From Stichopus chloronotus (lineage: Eukaryota > Echinodermata > Holothuroidea > Aspidochirotida > Stichopodidae), in contig SFZH01000008.1 of assembly GCA_021234535.1 (NCBI GenBank), positions 3,782,001 to 3,846,000 of the forward strand: DNA of 64,000 nucleotides. Reading direction: 5' to 3'. Both the position numbers and the translations under genes were made by a program. The notes beneath the pieces were generated by a model that saw nothing but the letters and a program-made list of their open reading frames with translations, was not told where the DNA came from and did not search any database. Positions 1-13,135 of the stretch are shown one piece after another (position 1 is the stretch's first letter; every line of letters begins with the position of its first letter).

Positions 1-971
1 GTGGGTGTCGAGATATAGTGTATGCCTGAACGATTCCTTTATAAATCACGAAAACGGAAAAAAAAGGTGAAATGTATTCTGATTGAGGGAATTGTATTTC
101 TCTTAAAGGTGAAAGTCCTTTTCAGTGAACTTAACTGGAATTGCATGTAGTTTTAAATAAATATATATGTTATACCTAAAAACATACATAAATAAATAGC
201 AATTGTTCCATATTCCACTCTATTGAAAGAAATGTTTGTTTAAGTTATGGTGAAATGTATTCAGCTTTAATAAACTGTATTCCACTAAGGTAAAACAGGA
301 TTTAACCTGAGCAAAATGAAATTTCTCTGAAACTAAATACAAGTTAGAGTAAATCCAAAAACGGTCCAGTGCCCCCTATTTCACTAAAGACAATTTCATG
401 TAAATACTGTGGAAAAAAATATGCATTTCGCTTGTACATGTTCTACGTCACGATCATGATAATTATTTAAAATGGACCAAAAACATAATATTGTTTCTTA
501 GTATAGGCTAGGATCAGTATGCTAAGTAAATGATGTATGGACGTGTTGAGTAGTTAATTGAGCCACCCGGCCTGTCAAATGTGATAATGCCATATCATAC
601 ACGTATACGTTGCGAATTGCCTTTTAGAATAATAACGCGCAATTACGAGCTTGGCCAGTGAGATTATACGAGGTAGGCTCCGATCAAGTTTCACTTGGAC
701 TAAGTTGCATCGCAAGTAAAATTGCATTCCCATTTAGAGTAATAAAACTTTCATTTTACTTACAAAGTCAAATTGCATTCAGCGTAAGTGAAACTATTTT
801 CCCTTGAGTATATTCGAAAATCCCCAACACCGCGAAATACAATTTTACTTCATTTAAATACAAGTTTACTTATAGCTAACTTCAATTTTTCCTAAAAGAA
901 AAAGGAATGTGGATTTGGTGAATTAAGTTTAAGAGGAAATAATAACAAAAAAAAATTCAGTGGCACTCCCT
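1..971. other. AT-rich stretch, no gene recognised
   Basis: No exon, transposon end or RNA gene could be recognised on either strand. The sequence is AT-rich with scattered stop codons in all frames. Upstream exons of the ABCG gene, which would encode the ATP-binding domain, were looked for here and not found. Confidence 0.5.
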
Positions 972-1741
972 TTAAGTAATGGAATTCTCCACCATCACTT
1001 CTCATGTCTCTCAAAAAGACAAACTTTTCCTAATGCAATTCACAGTTTTTACTTTCAGGAGATACTTGGCAACATTTGGAAAATGATTTATATTAGTAAA
1101 TATTCGGAGTAGGGTCCTGGTGCTTGGAATCAATCAGTCGTGACATAGTTCCCACGAATCTGGTTTGTTCATTGCTATCGATATATAAAGTGTGCAGAGT
1201 GGCTTACAGCACGGTTCTGGTCTCTTATTTGGGGATAACTTTTTTAGCTAATTGTTTCAGGATTAGTCGAGTTAAATCAGGGAGGTGTGACTGAGATGAT
1301 GTTGCTCAGTGCATGACATTGAGCTGAAACCACCAAAAAAAAAAAAAAGGAAAAGGAGGGGGGGGGGGGGAAGAAAACACCATACCAACTACACACCTTT
1401 TTGGTGTATCTATTTCTCAATAACAACTCCCTGGTTTCACAAATTTAAGGTATCTTACTGCATGTAAATATTCAAAAGGTTTTCATAATCGAAACTGAAG
1501 CGAAGAGTTTTTTTCGTTGTTTACCCTCTTTGCTAGAAGGTGCCAAGAAAAAAAAAATGAAAACAGCTTTGTCGGTCTTAAGTCACATATTTCAGGTCCG
1601 TATACTGAGCCCCCAGCTTTCAAAGCCGCACTTCACAACTAAGGAAACTTGTACGGGCAAAATCATTACGTTTAACTGATACAAGGTAAAAAAAATCTCA
1701 AATATTATGTTAGGCTTTTTTCTTGGTGGAGAATTCCTTAA
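972..1741 (-). mobile_element. MITE family C, copy 1 (TTAA ends)
   Basis: Both ends carry TTAA followed by or preceded by GGAATTCTCCACC in inverted orientation. The interior matches the reverse complement of 41527-42204 at several points. These include the segment around GAGACATGAGAAGTGATGG, the segment with CGTTTAACTGATA, and the end with AATCTCAAATATTATGT. It has no coding capacity. The inverted ends, two copies and TTAA borders fit a non-autonomous DNA transposon. TTAA could be target-site duplication, as in piggyBac, or part of the terminal repeat. A poly-A/poly-G tract lies inside near 1335-1370. Confidence 0.65.
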
Positions 1742-3006
1742 AACAAAATGTTTTTTTTTCACTCACAGCGGAATAGTCAGGTCATAAATGTTAAAGGGGT
1801 CATGACATGTAGAGTAAAATGCCGTAAAAACTGGTTTTCTAAATATTTGGACAAACTGAACTGCCTTTGGTGTGCTTGTGACCTCATCCAATGTTATGCA
1901 ATCAAAGTTTTAAGTTTCACATTTTGAAACTTAGTTGGAAGTTGGAAGAAAAATCTTTTTTCTGCACGACGACATATGATGTCATACTCGGAGCAGATTC
2001 ATGCATGAGCTATCTCTCCACAATGATTAAAAATGCTTCTACTTGCACCTTTGAAACTTGCACACTATCTTTCTTGGGTAGTGGACCAGTTACGGTATTC
2101 AGGGATTTTGGTGTTAGGTACCAGGTGGGCCCTATGACCCACTTTATGAAATTGTGCAAAAAGGTCATCTTCGTTCAGATTTTCATGCCCACACTTATTG
2201 GTTTGTCAAATTGATGTGTTGTTTTTGGTACCTTCAGTGTGTTCATGAATTTTTGATACAAGTTCATGGTCCTGTGACCCATTTTATTAAATTCTGTATT
2301 AAGTACTTCTCTGCAGATTCTCTCTAACAATGCTGATGATTTGACAAAATGGTATTCTGCTAGTGACACCTTTAGGGTGTTCAGAAATACTGCGTCCAAA
2401 GCCCAGAGATGGGCCCGAGGGTCCATCTTCAATCTTAGACCTAAAATTTATGTACATGCTTAAGGTGCCACAAACAGTTTTCATTGAGCTTTCGTCTACG
2501 TGCCATGGGCCTCTTCAAAACTATTTGTCATGCGCCTTGCACACGGCCACCTTTTGAATATCCAACAGTTCTATCCATAACAGACAACATGACCATTGTC
2601 AAGCCGGGGGCGGAGAGGAGGGGCTGAATCCCCTAAAAAGTTTTCGTCCCTTAGCAATTTGTGGAGGTAATAAAAAAGTGTCAATACCATATCCCATGGG
2701 CGGTTGGTAGCTCTGAATAATTACTGAATAAAATAGACAGGAAAATGCCCACTTAGTAATATGTTCCATCCCTTTTTTGCCAAATTTGGAAAGGACCTGG
2801 AGAGAAATTTAGTGTCCTTCTCCGACGTCAAGAAAATTGAAGCACGGGATTACTTCACTGAGCCGCATTTATTTAGCCCAGTTCCTTATTGATCCTCTCG
2901 TGAAACCGCAATTTCACCGATTCATTCTTCTACATATTTTCAAAATGAATTTTAACATTTTATAATGGATTTATCTTTTATTTCTTCGTTTTTCTTGTAC
3001 ATATAG
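1742..3006. other. Non-coding stretch upstream of the visible ABCG exons
   Basis: Short open frames here (for example 1891-2214 plus) show no recognisable family and overlap open frames on the other strand. A TTAAAGGGGTCATGACATG sequence at 1791 resembles the ends of TTAA-type MITEs in this window, but no matching second end was found. The stretch is probably intron of the ABCG gene, since the first visible exon begins in the middle of the protein. Confidence 0.4.
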
Positions 3007-3064
3007 ATGTTTTTCTGCGTCATCTACTGGGGATTTGAATCGATATACCAAGCGATTTCTGCTT
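3007..3064 (+). CDS. ABCG exon: membrane helix with MFFCVIYWGF
   Basis: The acceptor ...TACATATAG precedes ATG TTT TTC and the donor GTAAGT follows GCT T. The 58 bases encode one hydrophobic segment and end in phase 1, which the next exon's leading TT completes to Phe. The ATG is internal to the protein, not a start, because the homologous position in ABCG transporters lies well inside the membrane domain. Confidence 0.8.
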
Positions 3065-6000
3065 GTAAGTAAACTTAACACCCTCAAGAAAAAATAAAAC
3101 AACTTGAGAGACAAAATGAAGGGAAACAAAATGAAGTAAACTAATCAGAAACTACAGACAAGTTCACGTCAAGTATTGTTCAAGATGCACAAAATGAACA
3201 AGTAGCGTGCGATAGCATGAGAGGGTGGAGGTCGGTAGAGATGGAAACCAGGAAAATCCAAGTAAGATAAATTTATTTGTCATCATTCCTTGAGAAGGGA
3301 ATCCCATATTCATGATACTGAGAGATATTAATGTACGAGTGCAAGCTGAGAGCTCTCTAGGGTCATTAATTTCTAAATCTCCGCATATGTTTCCAAATAG
3401 GATATCTGATAATTAAAAATCAGTATGTGGGTGTATGTGTATGTGTAGAGGGGGGGGGGGGGATGTGTCACTTGTTTACATATGTTTGCCGGAGGAGGGG
3501 TGTAAATGAACTTCTTGGTGACATGGCATCGAAAAATAACCGCAAATTGTTTTTATTGCGTTGTTTGTGAACGTTTCCCCATGGCTCAGAGTGTGGTCGG
3601 GTCGGATGGAACTACTATCGTTGTGTGTGTTCACATGAGGGTGAGAAAGGTGTGCGGATGAGCGCATGCAGCTGAGGTAGACGTTTATGACGTTACATAG
3701 AGATCATGAAACGAACAAAGATTTAAGATTCTGTCCAAAATTAGAGTAATTATTTTTTTTATACTTTTAAAGAAATATTTCGAAACAAAAAGCCTTGGTG
3801 AAAACAATGACTGCTTGAAAAGTGACAAGGAGTTCGTTGCAAGTTTCAGTTGTTTAAAAAAATCAAAACTTGTTAATCAAAACTTGTCCACATGAGTAAG
3901 TCCACTTACCTCACATCAAAGGTCTCCTTTAATGAATATACATGTAACACCTACGTATGAGTGACGTCACATATTTTACCAAGGGAACCCACTTGTTTCT
4001 CTTAACTTCTTCTTAAGCTGATTTTAGATTCTCCACGTGACCTTCTTAGGGTTCTTTCTTTTCAGTTACAAGAAGGGTCCTATGTTCCATCCTCCATTAG
4101 GATTTCTCTTTGATTTTTTTCTGTGCATAGGGGTGATACTCTCAAGGAACACGCCTCCACGCCCACCATTATATGAATAGCACTGTTAGCTACGGCCATC
4201 AGACTCAGTGCCGAAGGGATGTTAGGCTCAACTTATAGTTCTAACATGAGGAAAGTATAATAACACCAAAAAAAAAAAAAAATTAAAAACAAAACACACA
4301 CACACAAGGTTGTGCCAAGGTAGCCAAAAGGTTGACTAAAGTAAAGAAAATGAAGAATGCTCTCGACCCTCTCTTTATTTCTCGTGTTGTATAATTGTTC
4401 ACAGACGTGGGCAGTGGACATTGGCCTTGACTACCATCCTACGTATCTGCTGTTGACAATAACTAGACAGGCCCTCAGTACCTTTCTACACGTCAGCGTC
4501 GTTCTGCTTATAGCTTTACCTTTTCATTCGTTTCAAACACCCGCACTTTATACTCTTCTGACGTCGCATGAATACATGCACAAATGTCAACTGAGACATG
4601 AAAAAAAGCAACAATGAAATATCAAAATAGAAGTTCCTTGTATATTTAACTGGTAGTGAATTATACAATTTTTTCATCTGTTTCTAGTAAAAGCTAAAAT
4701 ACCGGAAAAGGAGTAAGATATCTGAAAATATGTTAAAAAATAACAACAAATATATGTCCCAAGTTGGTCAGGCGTGATTTTCAGGACCTGTCAAGTGTTA
4801 ACAGTGTAGAATGAATCTTGTGTCAAATTTTGTGTACGTTTCAGTAATGCACAGTTTCGTGTGTGTTCACGTACGCAGTGAGTTTTCTTGCGCTGATACA
4901 GGATATATTCTAATTGTTTTTTTAAACATCATATGCCATTTTCCGTATGAGTTTATGTTCTGTGGAAGCGGTGGCTAGTTGCAGCATGGAGGAATCGCAA
5001 GCATAAATCGTACACATGCGATTACCACAATTTTCAATCATCAACATGAAAACAGTTTAAGAATTTATGACATGTGTTTATTAACCTATTTTCATCACAA
5101 ACAAGTAAATAACACAGACTTTTTGGTCACAAAAACGTTTAAAAGCAATTATTTTCATAATGATTCTATAACAATAGATGAGTCATTTTATGTATTAGAA
5201 TTCACTAGAATATAACAAAACTACTAAAAAGGTATATTGCAAAAGTTCTTACGCTTTCTCTGACAATTGAAAAGTTTTCTTTCATTGAGGTTTCCGGTTT
5301 GCTTTAAAGTATGCGGTAAAACACGACACAAAAGGGAAGAAAAACAATTTAGAAGAGCAAAAAAACAAGAATGATAAACAAAATAAAAGGAGCAAAATAT
5401 ACACTACGATGAATGCTTCCAATGGCCCCTTACGTGTATGATACCCTTATAGGTGACAAGAGAAAGATGAACAGGTGCAATTGCGTAAAAAATAGAAATC
5501 TTAATAGTTTAATCTTTTATTTAAAGACAAAGGTCAGAATTTCTGAAGTTGAAATTTCATCATTTATGTGGTGACGTGGATCTTTGTGTCAATTTTGTTT
5601 TGCTCTGTTCTTTTATTTGAATGTTCATGATCACACAGTTCCTTCAGAGCATGATGTAGTCGACAAGGAACGCGCCTCTGGGTCCTACCGCCTCTCATCT
5701 TACTACCTTGCTAAGATGACCAGCGAGTTACCTTTGGTCATCGTCATGCCTACAATTTTCTTCGCCATCGTTTACTGGTTGAGTCTATGGAATAGTAGCT
5801 TACTAGCATTCTTCCTCTCCTGGGGGTTCATTGTCCTGGATGCGCTGGTAGCCCAAGTGAGTACCCACTGTTAGCGGACTGTCGTGAGCTCCGGTTGTGT
5901 TTTTGTGAACATAATTCTACTTATAGTTTGTATAAATACATGTTAGGAATTTCAGCAAGGAACTGGTGATTAGCTGGGAAGTAAAAGTGAGAGCTGGCAA

Positions 6001-7217
6001 CCTTGGGCATCCGGTTGTGGACCATGTGATCCATGACATTCGATTCTTGTTTGAAACCATTTATGTGTGTATATAAACCGCAACATCGAATTATTTCTTC
6101 TGTACATGCATCACTGTACAAAAAATAAATAAAGACAAAAAATTGTTTTTCGTGATTTATTACGTAACCTCTTTTCACTTTACCACAGTCCGTTGGTCTA
6201 GCTATAAGTGCGTTGACCTCGAGCATTGACCAAGGTATCGCTATCGGTGGAATGTACATGTTAACGTCACTTCTGGTCTCTGGATTTTACATGCAAATTT
6301 TACCTCCGTGGCTTAGCTGGTCGAGGTACTTCGCCTTCCCTTACTACGCCTTCAACGCTTTTCTAACACTCGGCTTTGGATACAACAATAATACATTCAG
6401 GTATGAATTACAAGTGAACAAAGTTTGCTCTATGTTCATAGTTGGTGATTGGGTATGGGGCAAGGAGGGGGATAAAAAGCTACATACCAGAGGTCGATTA
6501 GGGAGCTTTAAAAACTAATCGAGTTTAAAATTAACCTTCTCTATATTGCGAAGTTTATTGCTCTACTTCACGAACTGGTTGTCATACTCATGTTTGTGTG
6601 TGTTGTCGGTTCTTCGTAAAAAAATCAATCTCAGATTTTGCTTGCATTAAACACTCTATCGTCAGATAAAAGTATCAGTTTATTAAAACATAGCATATAG
6701 CCATTTTAAAATGTGCCCAAATTTCTGAGAGCATCATTATTTTTTAGAACCCCGCTTTTGTTTGGTTACTCTACAATGTTTCCTGTCATTGCATTATTTA
6801 GTTTTAAGTATCTGCTGGCCTTTTTCAGTTTGAATGTTTCAAGGGTAATTAATTCATTTGCAAATATAGAACTTTTCCATTCAACTACACTCAGATAAGT
6901 CGCTAGTGTTTTCAAACTTTCAGTATGAATAGAAATGAAATAAGCCACACAAATACATTTTCTCTCTAAGCCCTTAGAGTCAACTGAATGCGTTTTCTCC
7001 TCATTCATTTACCAGATGTGCAAATTCTGACATGGCAACTATCCTAGAATGCAAATCGGGCAACGTCACTTCCGTCAACGGCGAACAGATTTTGGCAGAA
7101 TTTAGACCTCTGTTGTTACCTCTCTGGGTGAACGGGGTAGCTTTACTCGGCCTTTTCGTTATCATACGGTTAATGGGTTACATGGCACTGCGACTCTTAA
7201 AAAGACCAAACCAATAA
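3007..7217 (+). CDS. ABC transporter G family half transporter, C-terminal transmembrane half (partial, 4 exons)
   Basis: Four exons join in phase: 3007-3064, 5639-5856, 6189-6400 and 7016-7217, ending in TAA. Each intron has GT-AG borders. The product is the ABC2-type membrane domain of an ABCG (White/ABCG2) half transporter. Visible hallmarks are a first helix with MFFCVIYWGF, then DKERASGSYRLSSYYLAK and SELPL, three more membrane segments, and an extracellular loop before the last helix with cysteines and possible N-glycosylation sites (NNTF, GNVTS). It ends with a helix near LPLWVNGVALLGLF and a basic tail. ABCG proteins act as dimers exporting lipids or drugs; the substrate cannot be told from this half. 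The Walker A, signature and Walker B motifs are not in the window. The ERASGSYRLS pattern resembles ABCG22-like members as much as ABCG2, so no symbol is given. Confidence 0.85.
5639..5856 (+). CDS. ABCG exon: cytosolic ERASGSYR loop and two membrane helices
   Basis: The acceptor TGATCACACAG and donor GTGAGT flank 218 bases. The exon encodes the conserved positively charged loop (KERASGSYRLSSYYLAK) that lies between membrane helices in ABCG proteins. After it come the helix around LPLVIVMPTIFFAIVYW and most of the next one. It ends in phase 0. Confidence 0.88.
6189..6400 (+). CDS. ABCG exon: membrane helices and start of the large extracellular loop
   Basis: The acceptor TTTACCACAG and donor GTATGA border the exon. 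It begins SVGLAISAL and contains GIAIGGMYMLTSLLVSGFYM. It continues through a tryptophan and tyrosine-rich stretch (PPWLSWSRYFAFPYY) typical of ABCG proteins, and ends in NNNTF with phase 2. Confidence 0.88.
7016..7217 (+). CDS. ABCG terminal exon with stop codon
   Basis: The acceptor ATTTACCAG is followed by A, which completes the split Arg codon. The exon encodes the rest of the cysteine-bearing extracellular loop, the last membrane helix and the basic C-terminus, then TAA at 7215-7217. The length and position of the last helix fit ABCG family C-termini. Confidence 0.85.
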
Positions 7218-7789
7218 CGTAGGCAAGGATCCCGCCTGAATTGGCAGTCAATGATCAGACACACCTTCAGCTCCATGGAGAGAGTCATACCTGCATCCAA
7301 AAGACGCCCCTAAACTCTCGATCACAACAATAGTGTAACAAAGCAAAGGGTTGACAGAGAGCCAGAGAGAGAGCGAGGTGGAGAGAGTAAAAACAAGGCC
7401 TGAATTATTCACTTTGTTTCAAATGTTCCACCTAACCTAAATTTTCTCTCTTTACGAATAGTACTGAGCCAACAACAGTGTAGTATTGTTTATACATGTT
7501 AGCTTGATACTTGTTAGCGAGTGGGACTTCGTGCAGTTTGCGCATGGAGCTACTACGAACTAGCTCTATAGTTTGCGTAACCACCTTGAATGAATATTGA
7601 AACGTGGAGTAATAAGACTGTGTGCATGTGGGATGGGGAGGGGGGGGGGGGTGTAATACATGTTTCCATGTTCGTAGCTAGAAAATTTCCTTCACGTTTA
7701 CTGCATTTGGATATTTTGGACTTTCAGCTAGGAGTTAAGGAGATAATTCATTTTTTTATATTTTATCGTTTTGGCACCAGGCTTAACTT

Positions 7790-8295
7790 TTTAAGGTCCG
7801 GCCTCAGTCCTACCGGCAAATGTAGGGACAGTATTTGTAGACAAACAGAAATTGATTTGTCTTGAGGATACATTTAGTTGAAAAACGAAGGTGGTTATTG
7901 AACTGGAGTCTGAGAGGTGAGTCACAACTTTAAAGGTAAATAATGCATTTGTTGTATAGAAAATAATCATATGCCGTTTTCTAAAACCAATGTTTGTGAA
8001 TGTATATAGAGCAAATTCAAAACAAGTAAGAGCAGTGGCCTTCTTTTCAAGAAATAAGTTTCTCACAGGTAGGACATCAATCATTTGCTGCTAAACTATA
8101 ATTCGTTCACCCAAACTTTCGAAAATTCAAATGATGCATCTTCCGTTACTAACCACATACATAATGCATTGAGGAGATGAAGCTGTAGATGTTTATTTGT
8201 GAGACTGAATAGTTTAACAATGGTTAAAGCCGTTTTCTTTGAACGCCATATTGGCGTCTTCTAAACGCACTATTTCGCCTTACAGAATCAAATCA
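7790..8295 (+). repeat. Dispersed repeat family A, copy 1
   Basis: This segment recurs near 56370-56730 and 63105-63445 in the same orientation and near 43690-44020 inverted. Shared words include GTGGCCTTCTTT, AAGTTTCTCA, GTTCACCCAAACTTTC, AAAATTCAAATGATGCAT and GTTTAACAATGGTTAAAGCC. It has no clear coding frame conserved between copies. It is probably a non-autonomous transposon. Ends could not be fixed. Confidence 0.65.
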
Positions 8296-8299
8296 AAAG

Positions 8300-11200
8300 A
8301 AGTATATTAATTTGTGTACCACGTTATGTCAGGGAGCTTCATTGTACTGTAAAAGTGAGACAAGATGTGTGCCTTCGTACAGTGTGCAATCAGCTATAAA
8401 ACTGAATTATCTTTTGTGTCTACTGTGAATTCTTTGGTACATATATGACAACTACCATATGGAAGTTAAGGTGACTTCTGTATCATGCAACCACCACACT
8501 TAGTTCCTGCCGTACCACTGAAGAGTAAATTTGTGGTTTTAAATCATGTTGCAAATCGTCATATCTCCAGTACTTTTACTCCTATGGCAAGAATTAATAG
8601 ATCAATATGGGAATTATGTTGCTCATACAGTGGCTACTTTTTGATTCATATTAAATGAAAAGACAGTGCCAGAGAGAAACGTTACACATTGTAATTTTTT
8701 CTTTCATATATGTATTTAACGTATACAAATATAACATGGTGAAGACATTTATACAAATTGTTTACGACGAGTACGATCTCATCATTTCTCTACAGACTAA
8801 GTGAAGCAAAAACTGAAAAACAAAAAAACAAAAAACAGAAAAGAAAAGAAAAGGAAGGAAAATAAAAAGTAATAGTAGCTATTTACAATGCTATGCATTG
8901 TGGAATCATGTTAAAATGCCACAACGAAATGCTAAAAAAGCACATTCATCTTGCAAGTGGATCTCTTGTATGTATATATAATGATGAATGGATATATACA
9001 TACACACAGATACACACACAAATATATATAACCACTTACAGAATATACGTCATGATCAATTAAAGAAAGAAAAAAGAGACAAAAAACTAAAGAATTAGGA
9101 GTGAATTAAGAGCTATTTGTACAAAGCAAATAAATAAAACCATTTTTTTTTTGTCTTTTCCTTCTGCTATGATTAGTCTCCTCAAAAACTTGGTTAAACC
9201 ACCAACAACTGTATTGTACATAATTAATTAGCTTCTCTCGCAGACAATAAGCTGCTGACTTCATTCCTCAATTTTGAATGAAACTGCCTTGTGCTATAGA
9301 GCAGCAGCCATAGTAACACACATCCAAACAATGCAATGCACATAAATAGCTAATTTAAAGAGGAATTATCACATAAAAAAGAAACAGTTTTTCCTTTTTT
9401 GTGAAAGGAATAGAGAATACTGTCAAATGATAAAAAAACAGCAACAAAACAAACCTGAGTATGCTTTGTCTCATCTTACTACTTGCTTTAGGTCCACTCC
9501 GAGTTCTTGGAGACATTGCTCTCATATTCCATGATGATGGATTTCTCACAGCATAATTATGCCTCAACTTATTTTTATCTTCCCCCACTCCTTCAGCCAC
9601 GCCCTCCTGTACCATCTATTTTGCACCATAGTGAGATGTTTGTATCCCTGGACCAATTGGTCCTGATTTGTAAGAAAAGTAACAGACATCTTCCCTTCCA
9701 ATTGACAGATAGACAAAAAGTGTGACCAAAAAAAAAATGACTGGAACCAACCACTAAAGCAATGTTCTTGAGTAGTCTAGAGAACACATTTTCTTGGCGA
9801 CAATTTACCGCTGCGTATGAATCCCCCCGTTCCTACCACATCCTGAGGTGACCATTCATTGACGGTAACATTGACATAAAATGGTAAGATGCCTGATATG
9901 CAATGTTTGTGTAGAGTTTGCATTAAAAATATGTTTTGATACAAAGTATTTGTATCTTGCAGAGAGCTTTACTGATCAGTATTAAGTAACCAATCATCAG
10001 CAACCAGGATTAACCCTTTGCTGCAGCTTTGACAATGTGATGAGAATATATTTCACAGCCTTGATAAACCTTTCTACACTTCCAGTGACTTTTGCTCCTT
10101 TCTTCTCCACTTCCAAATCTTCAAACTTGCACTGAATCAATGCAACACTAGACCATTACGTGCAGTAGCTCCTATAATGGTAACCTACTCAACCCAGCAG
10201 CACTGACAGAGGCGAGGTACAACTCCTCTCTAGGGCTAATGCATGGGCACAAAAAAAAAAGGAAATAAATAATACATATACATATATATAAATATCAAAG
10301 TGGGAAATAGGGTAGACAAAATAGTTTCACATGTTCGACAACAAACGACATCTAGATATAGCTACTGAGAATCTGCTAACAAAAATGTTGATAACATTAT
10401 TATGCATAAAAAAAGTGATTAAAACCTAAAACAAGAAATAATTTACAGATAGAGGCCATACGATACTTAAACTTCATAGAGAAATCAGCATAAAAAGAAA
10501 ACAGGTCAAAAGGTATTGGCATCAAGTCTTATCTCTAACCCATTTTCCTTCTTGCCATGCAGTCCAACATATCCGTTCCTATTCTTCACCCACTCACCAC
10601 ACAGGTAAAGTCAATGTGAGCAAGCAACGTACCTATACTGATTGATGACTGAAAACATTGAAGGCGAGACGGTGAATGCTATACCACAAAGGATTGAAAA
10701 GCTCACTACCTTGGACATATTATGGACAAAATGAAACCACATTGACTCCAGTTCTTTAGCTGCAATTAAAACTTCATGTGGCTTAAGGATCTCGTCGTCA
10801 AAATATTACAAAACCTTGGCCCAGGATCTTTCCCATCCCCTAAGCCTGAAAACCAACAACTACTTTGAATTAATCATGTTACTGCAAAATACTGGGTGTC
10901 ACACACCAAAGTCAATGATGTACAACATCTGTCTTCAGAGACAAAACTCTTTAATGTAGCTAAGAAAAGCAGATTCAGGTAAATCAAACCTTCACCTTAC
11001 ACATCTGTCATTTACTCTTTGGAGTATTAACAATAGCTGCAAGAAATCTTGAGATATTACTGCAGGAACTTGGATCATCTTAACAGAATCAATCCTGCCA
11101 CCATATTGGCATTGAACTGACCAGAGGTTACTGATTCAACTGGAGAGGTACAGCTGGGTAGAGAAAACAAACTTGCAAGCCAAAACAGAACCACACTAGC

Positions 11201-11560
11201 ATCAGACTTCACAACGTGGACTATGATGGCCATGCTAAATCTGACTAGCAATGAACGCATCAAATGCTGATAGTTGGCTCACAAGACAAGTCTGTTTCCA
11301 CTCTGATCAAATGCAACTTACATTTGACTACTGGGTTTGCTAGAGGCTGTGATTGGTTGGTTTAGGGCAACTCTGAGATGAGTCAATATTCAAACATTTA
11401 AATCTAAAATGTGACATTTATATGAAGTAGTTTCTTTATGTAAGTCCTCCAAAGTTGTGCATCAGCTGGGGCAGAACAATGGAGCATTAATGTGACGATG
11501 AGGAAATATATTCTAACATAACTAAAGTTACAGCTGGTGGACATTCAGTGGCTACTTTAA
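8300..11560. other. Long AT-rich gene-poor stretch
   Basis: No exon or transposon was recognised. There is a TA/CA-rich simple-sequence tract near 8965-9035 and several poly-A runs. The stretch lies between the 3' ends of the converging ABCG and zinc-finger genes. Short open frames overlap on both strands without family signals. Confidence 0.45.
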
Positions 11561-11738
11561 GCACATTTTGGAACATCAAAATGCAAAGACATGCCACCTG
11601 GTGAACATACATTTTGGGACATCAAAGTGTAAAGCTATGCCATCTGTGGACTTGCATTTTGGACATCAAAGTGTTAAGCTACACCATCTGGTGGAGACAC
11701 ATTTTGGGTCATGGCGGTGTGGAGATATGCCACAACTT
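11561..11738. repeat. Minisatellite, about 45-bp unit, four copies
   Basis: The word ACATTTTGG or GCATTTTGG followed by ACATCAAA recurs at 11562, 11609, 11654 and 11699, giving spacings of 47, 45 and 45 bp. Each unit also carries a CATGCCA or TACACCA and TCTGGTGG segment. Units are diverged by substitutions. An open frame on the plus strand crosses it only because the unit is a multiple of three. Confidence 0.75.
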
Positions 11739-12394
11739 AAAGCTGGTTCTGATAGAGAAGAAGGAATCATGTTCAAACTTACCACGCTGAATATCTTCTT
11801 TAGTTAACTTTTTGGAGAAAACCATTTGCTCCCAAAGTGTAAACAAACTTATTTCCCCACCCGATACACTTCTCTGACTGGTTTTTGAACATTGCAATCT
11901 TGTTCAATTTGCGTGACTTGCACCAACATTCGGTGACTTACAGCAACTGCTAGTCACTTTAAGTCACTTCTAGCCACCATCTAGAAGACCAAAGTGGCTT
12001 AAAACAGAGTGCAAGGTATCATTGTTACTTAATCAAACAAACTAACCCATTATCTATGTCATAATTACAATGGTCACCTGACAAATGCCAAATTATTCTG
12101 ACTTTTCAAACATAGGACTTATTTAAATGTTTCCTGCCTGAACTACAAAAGTCCATCTATTTGTTCTGCAACCATACACATTGAAACAACTCTTTGTAAG
12201 GAATAAATTAAAATAAAAAACATATATGTATTAAAATGAATGAACAAAAATGAGAGGAAAATGCAAATTAACAGCAATTTGTTGAAGAGGAAGCCCAAGG
12301 AAATGTGGACCTGAAAAGAATCATACCAGGGAATAAGATTTAGCAAATATGAACAAAGAGAAGCTTCATTACTTCGTCACACTGGCTGTACCAC

Positions 12395-13135
12395 TTTAAG
12401 TGACTTTTAAGTAACCTGAAGTTACTTTCACTATCTATTCAATAACCATTAAAAAAGAGAAGTAACAATGTAAGTAAACCGAATAAACTTACAGTATGCC
12501 TTCAATTACCACAAGTGAAGAGAAGTAACAATTTAAGTCACCTGCAGTATCATCTTACCATATCCACTCCATTACCATATGAAAATGAAAGTAACACTGT
12601 AAGTAAATTGTAGGAACCTACTGCATCCATTCTTTTACCACAAGAAAATAGAAGTAACTCTGTATGTAAGCTAAAGTTACAGTATCTATTTGATTTACCA
12701 TACAAAAGTGAAATTAACACTGTAAGTATGCTGAAGTGACTAACAGTATCCATTCAGATACTATCAGAAAACAGAAGGTACACTGTAAGTTCATAAACTT
12801 ACATTATCCATTCAATTATCAAAAGTAAAACTACTAATGTAAGTGAACTAAAGTAACTTACAGTATCCATTCAAGTATCACAAGAAAATAGAAGTTACAA
12901 TGTATGTAAACTGATGTAACTTACCATATCTATCCAACTAACATAAAGCAGAAGTAACACTGCAACTAAAGTAACTTACAGTATCCATTCAATTGCAAAA
13001 GGTAATAGAGGTAACACTGTAAATAAAATATGTTACCTACAGTATCTGCAGAATTACCACAAGTAAATAGAATAAATGCTGTAAGTACACTGAAGTAACT
13101 TATAGTACCCATTCAATTACCACAAGTAAAAAATA
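12395..13135. repeat. Minisatellite, about 63-bp unit, roughly eleven copies
   Basis: The pattern GAAGTAACACTGTAAGTAAACTG, then AGTAACTTACAGTATCCATTCAATTACCACAAG, recurs about every 63 bp with substitutions and small indels. Each consensus unit contains CTGTAAGT and, about 11 bases later, its inverse ACTTACAG. A splice-donor-like GTAAGT is therefore present on both strands. The array lies downstream of the zinc-finger gene's stop codon and may fall in its transcript. Confidence 0.85.

Noticed and set aside
1891..2214. 107-codon plus-strand frame upstream of the ABCG exons
   Set aside because: It shows no ABC transporter motif and does not join the 3007 exon by splice sites.
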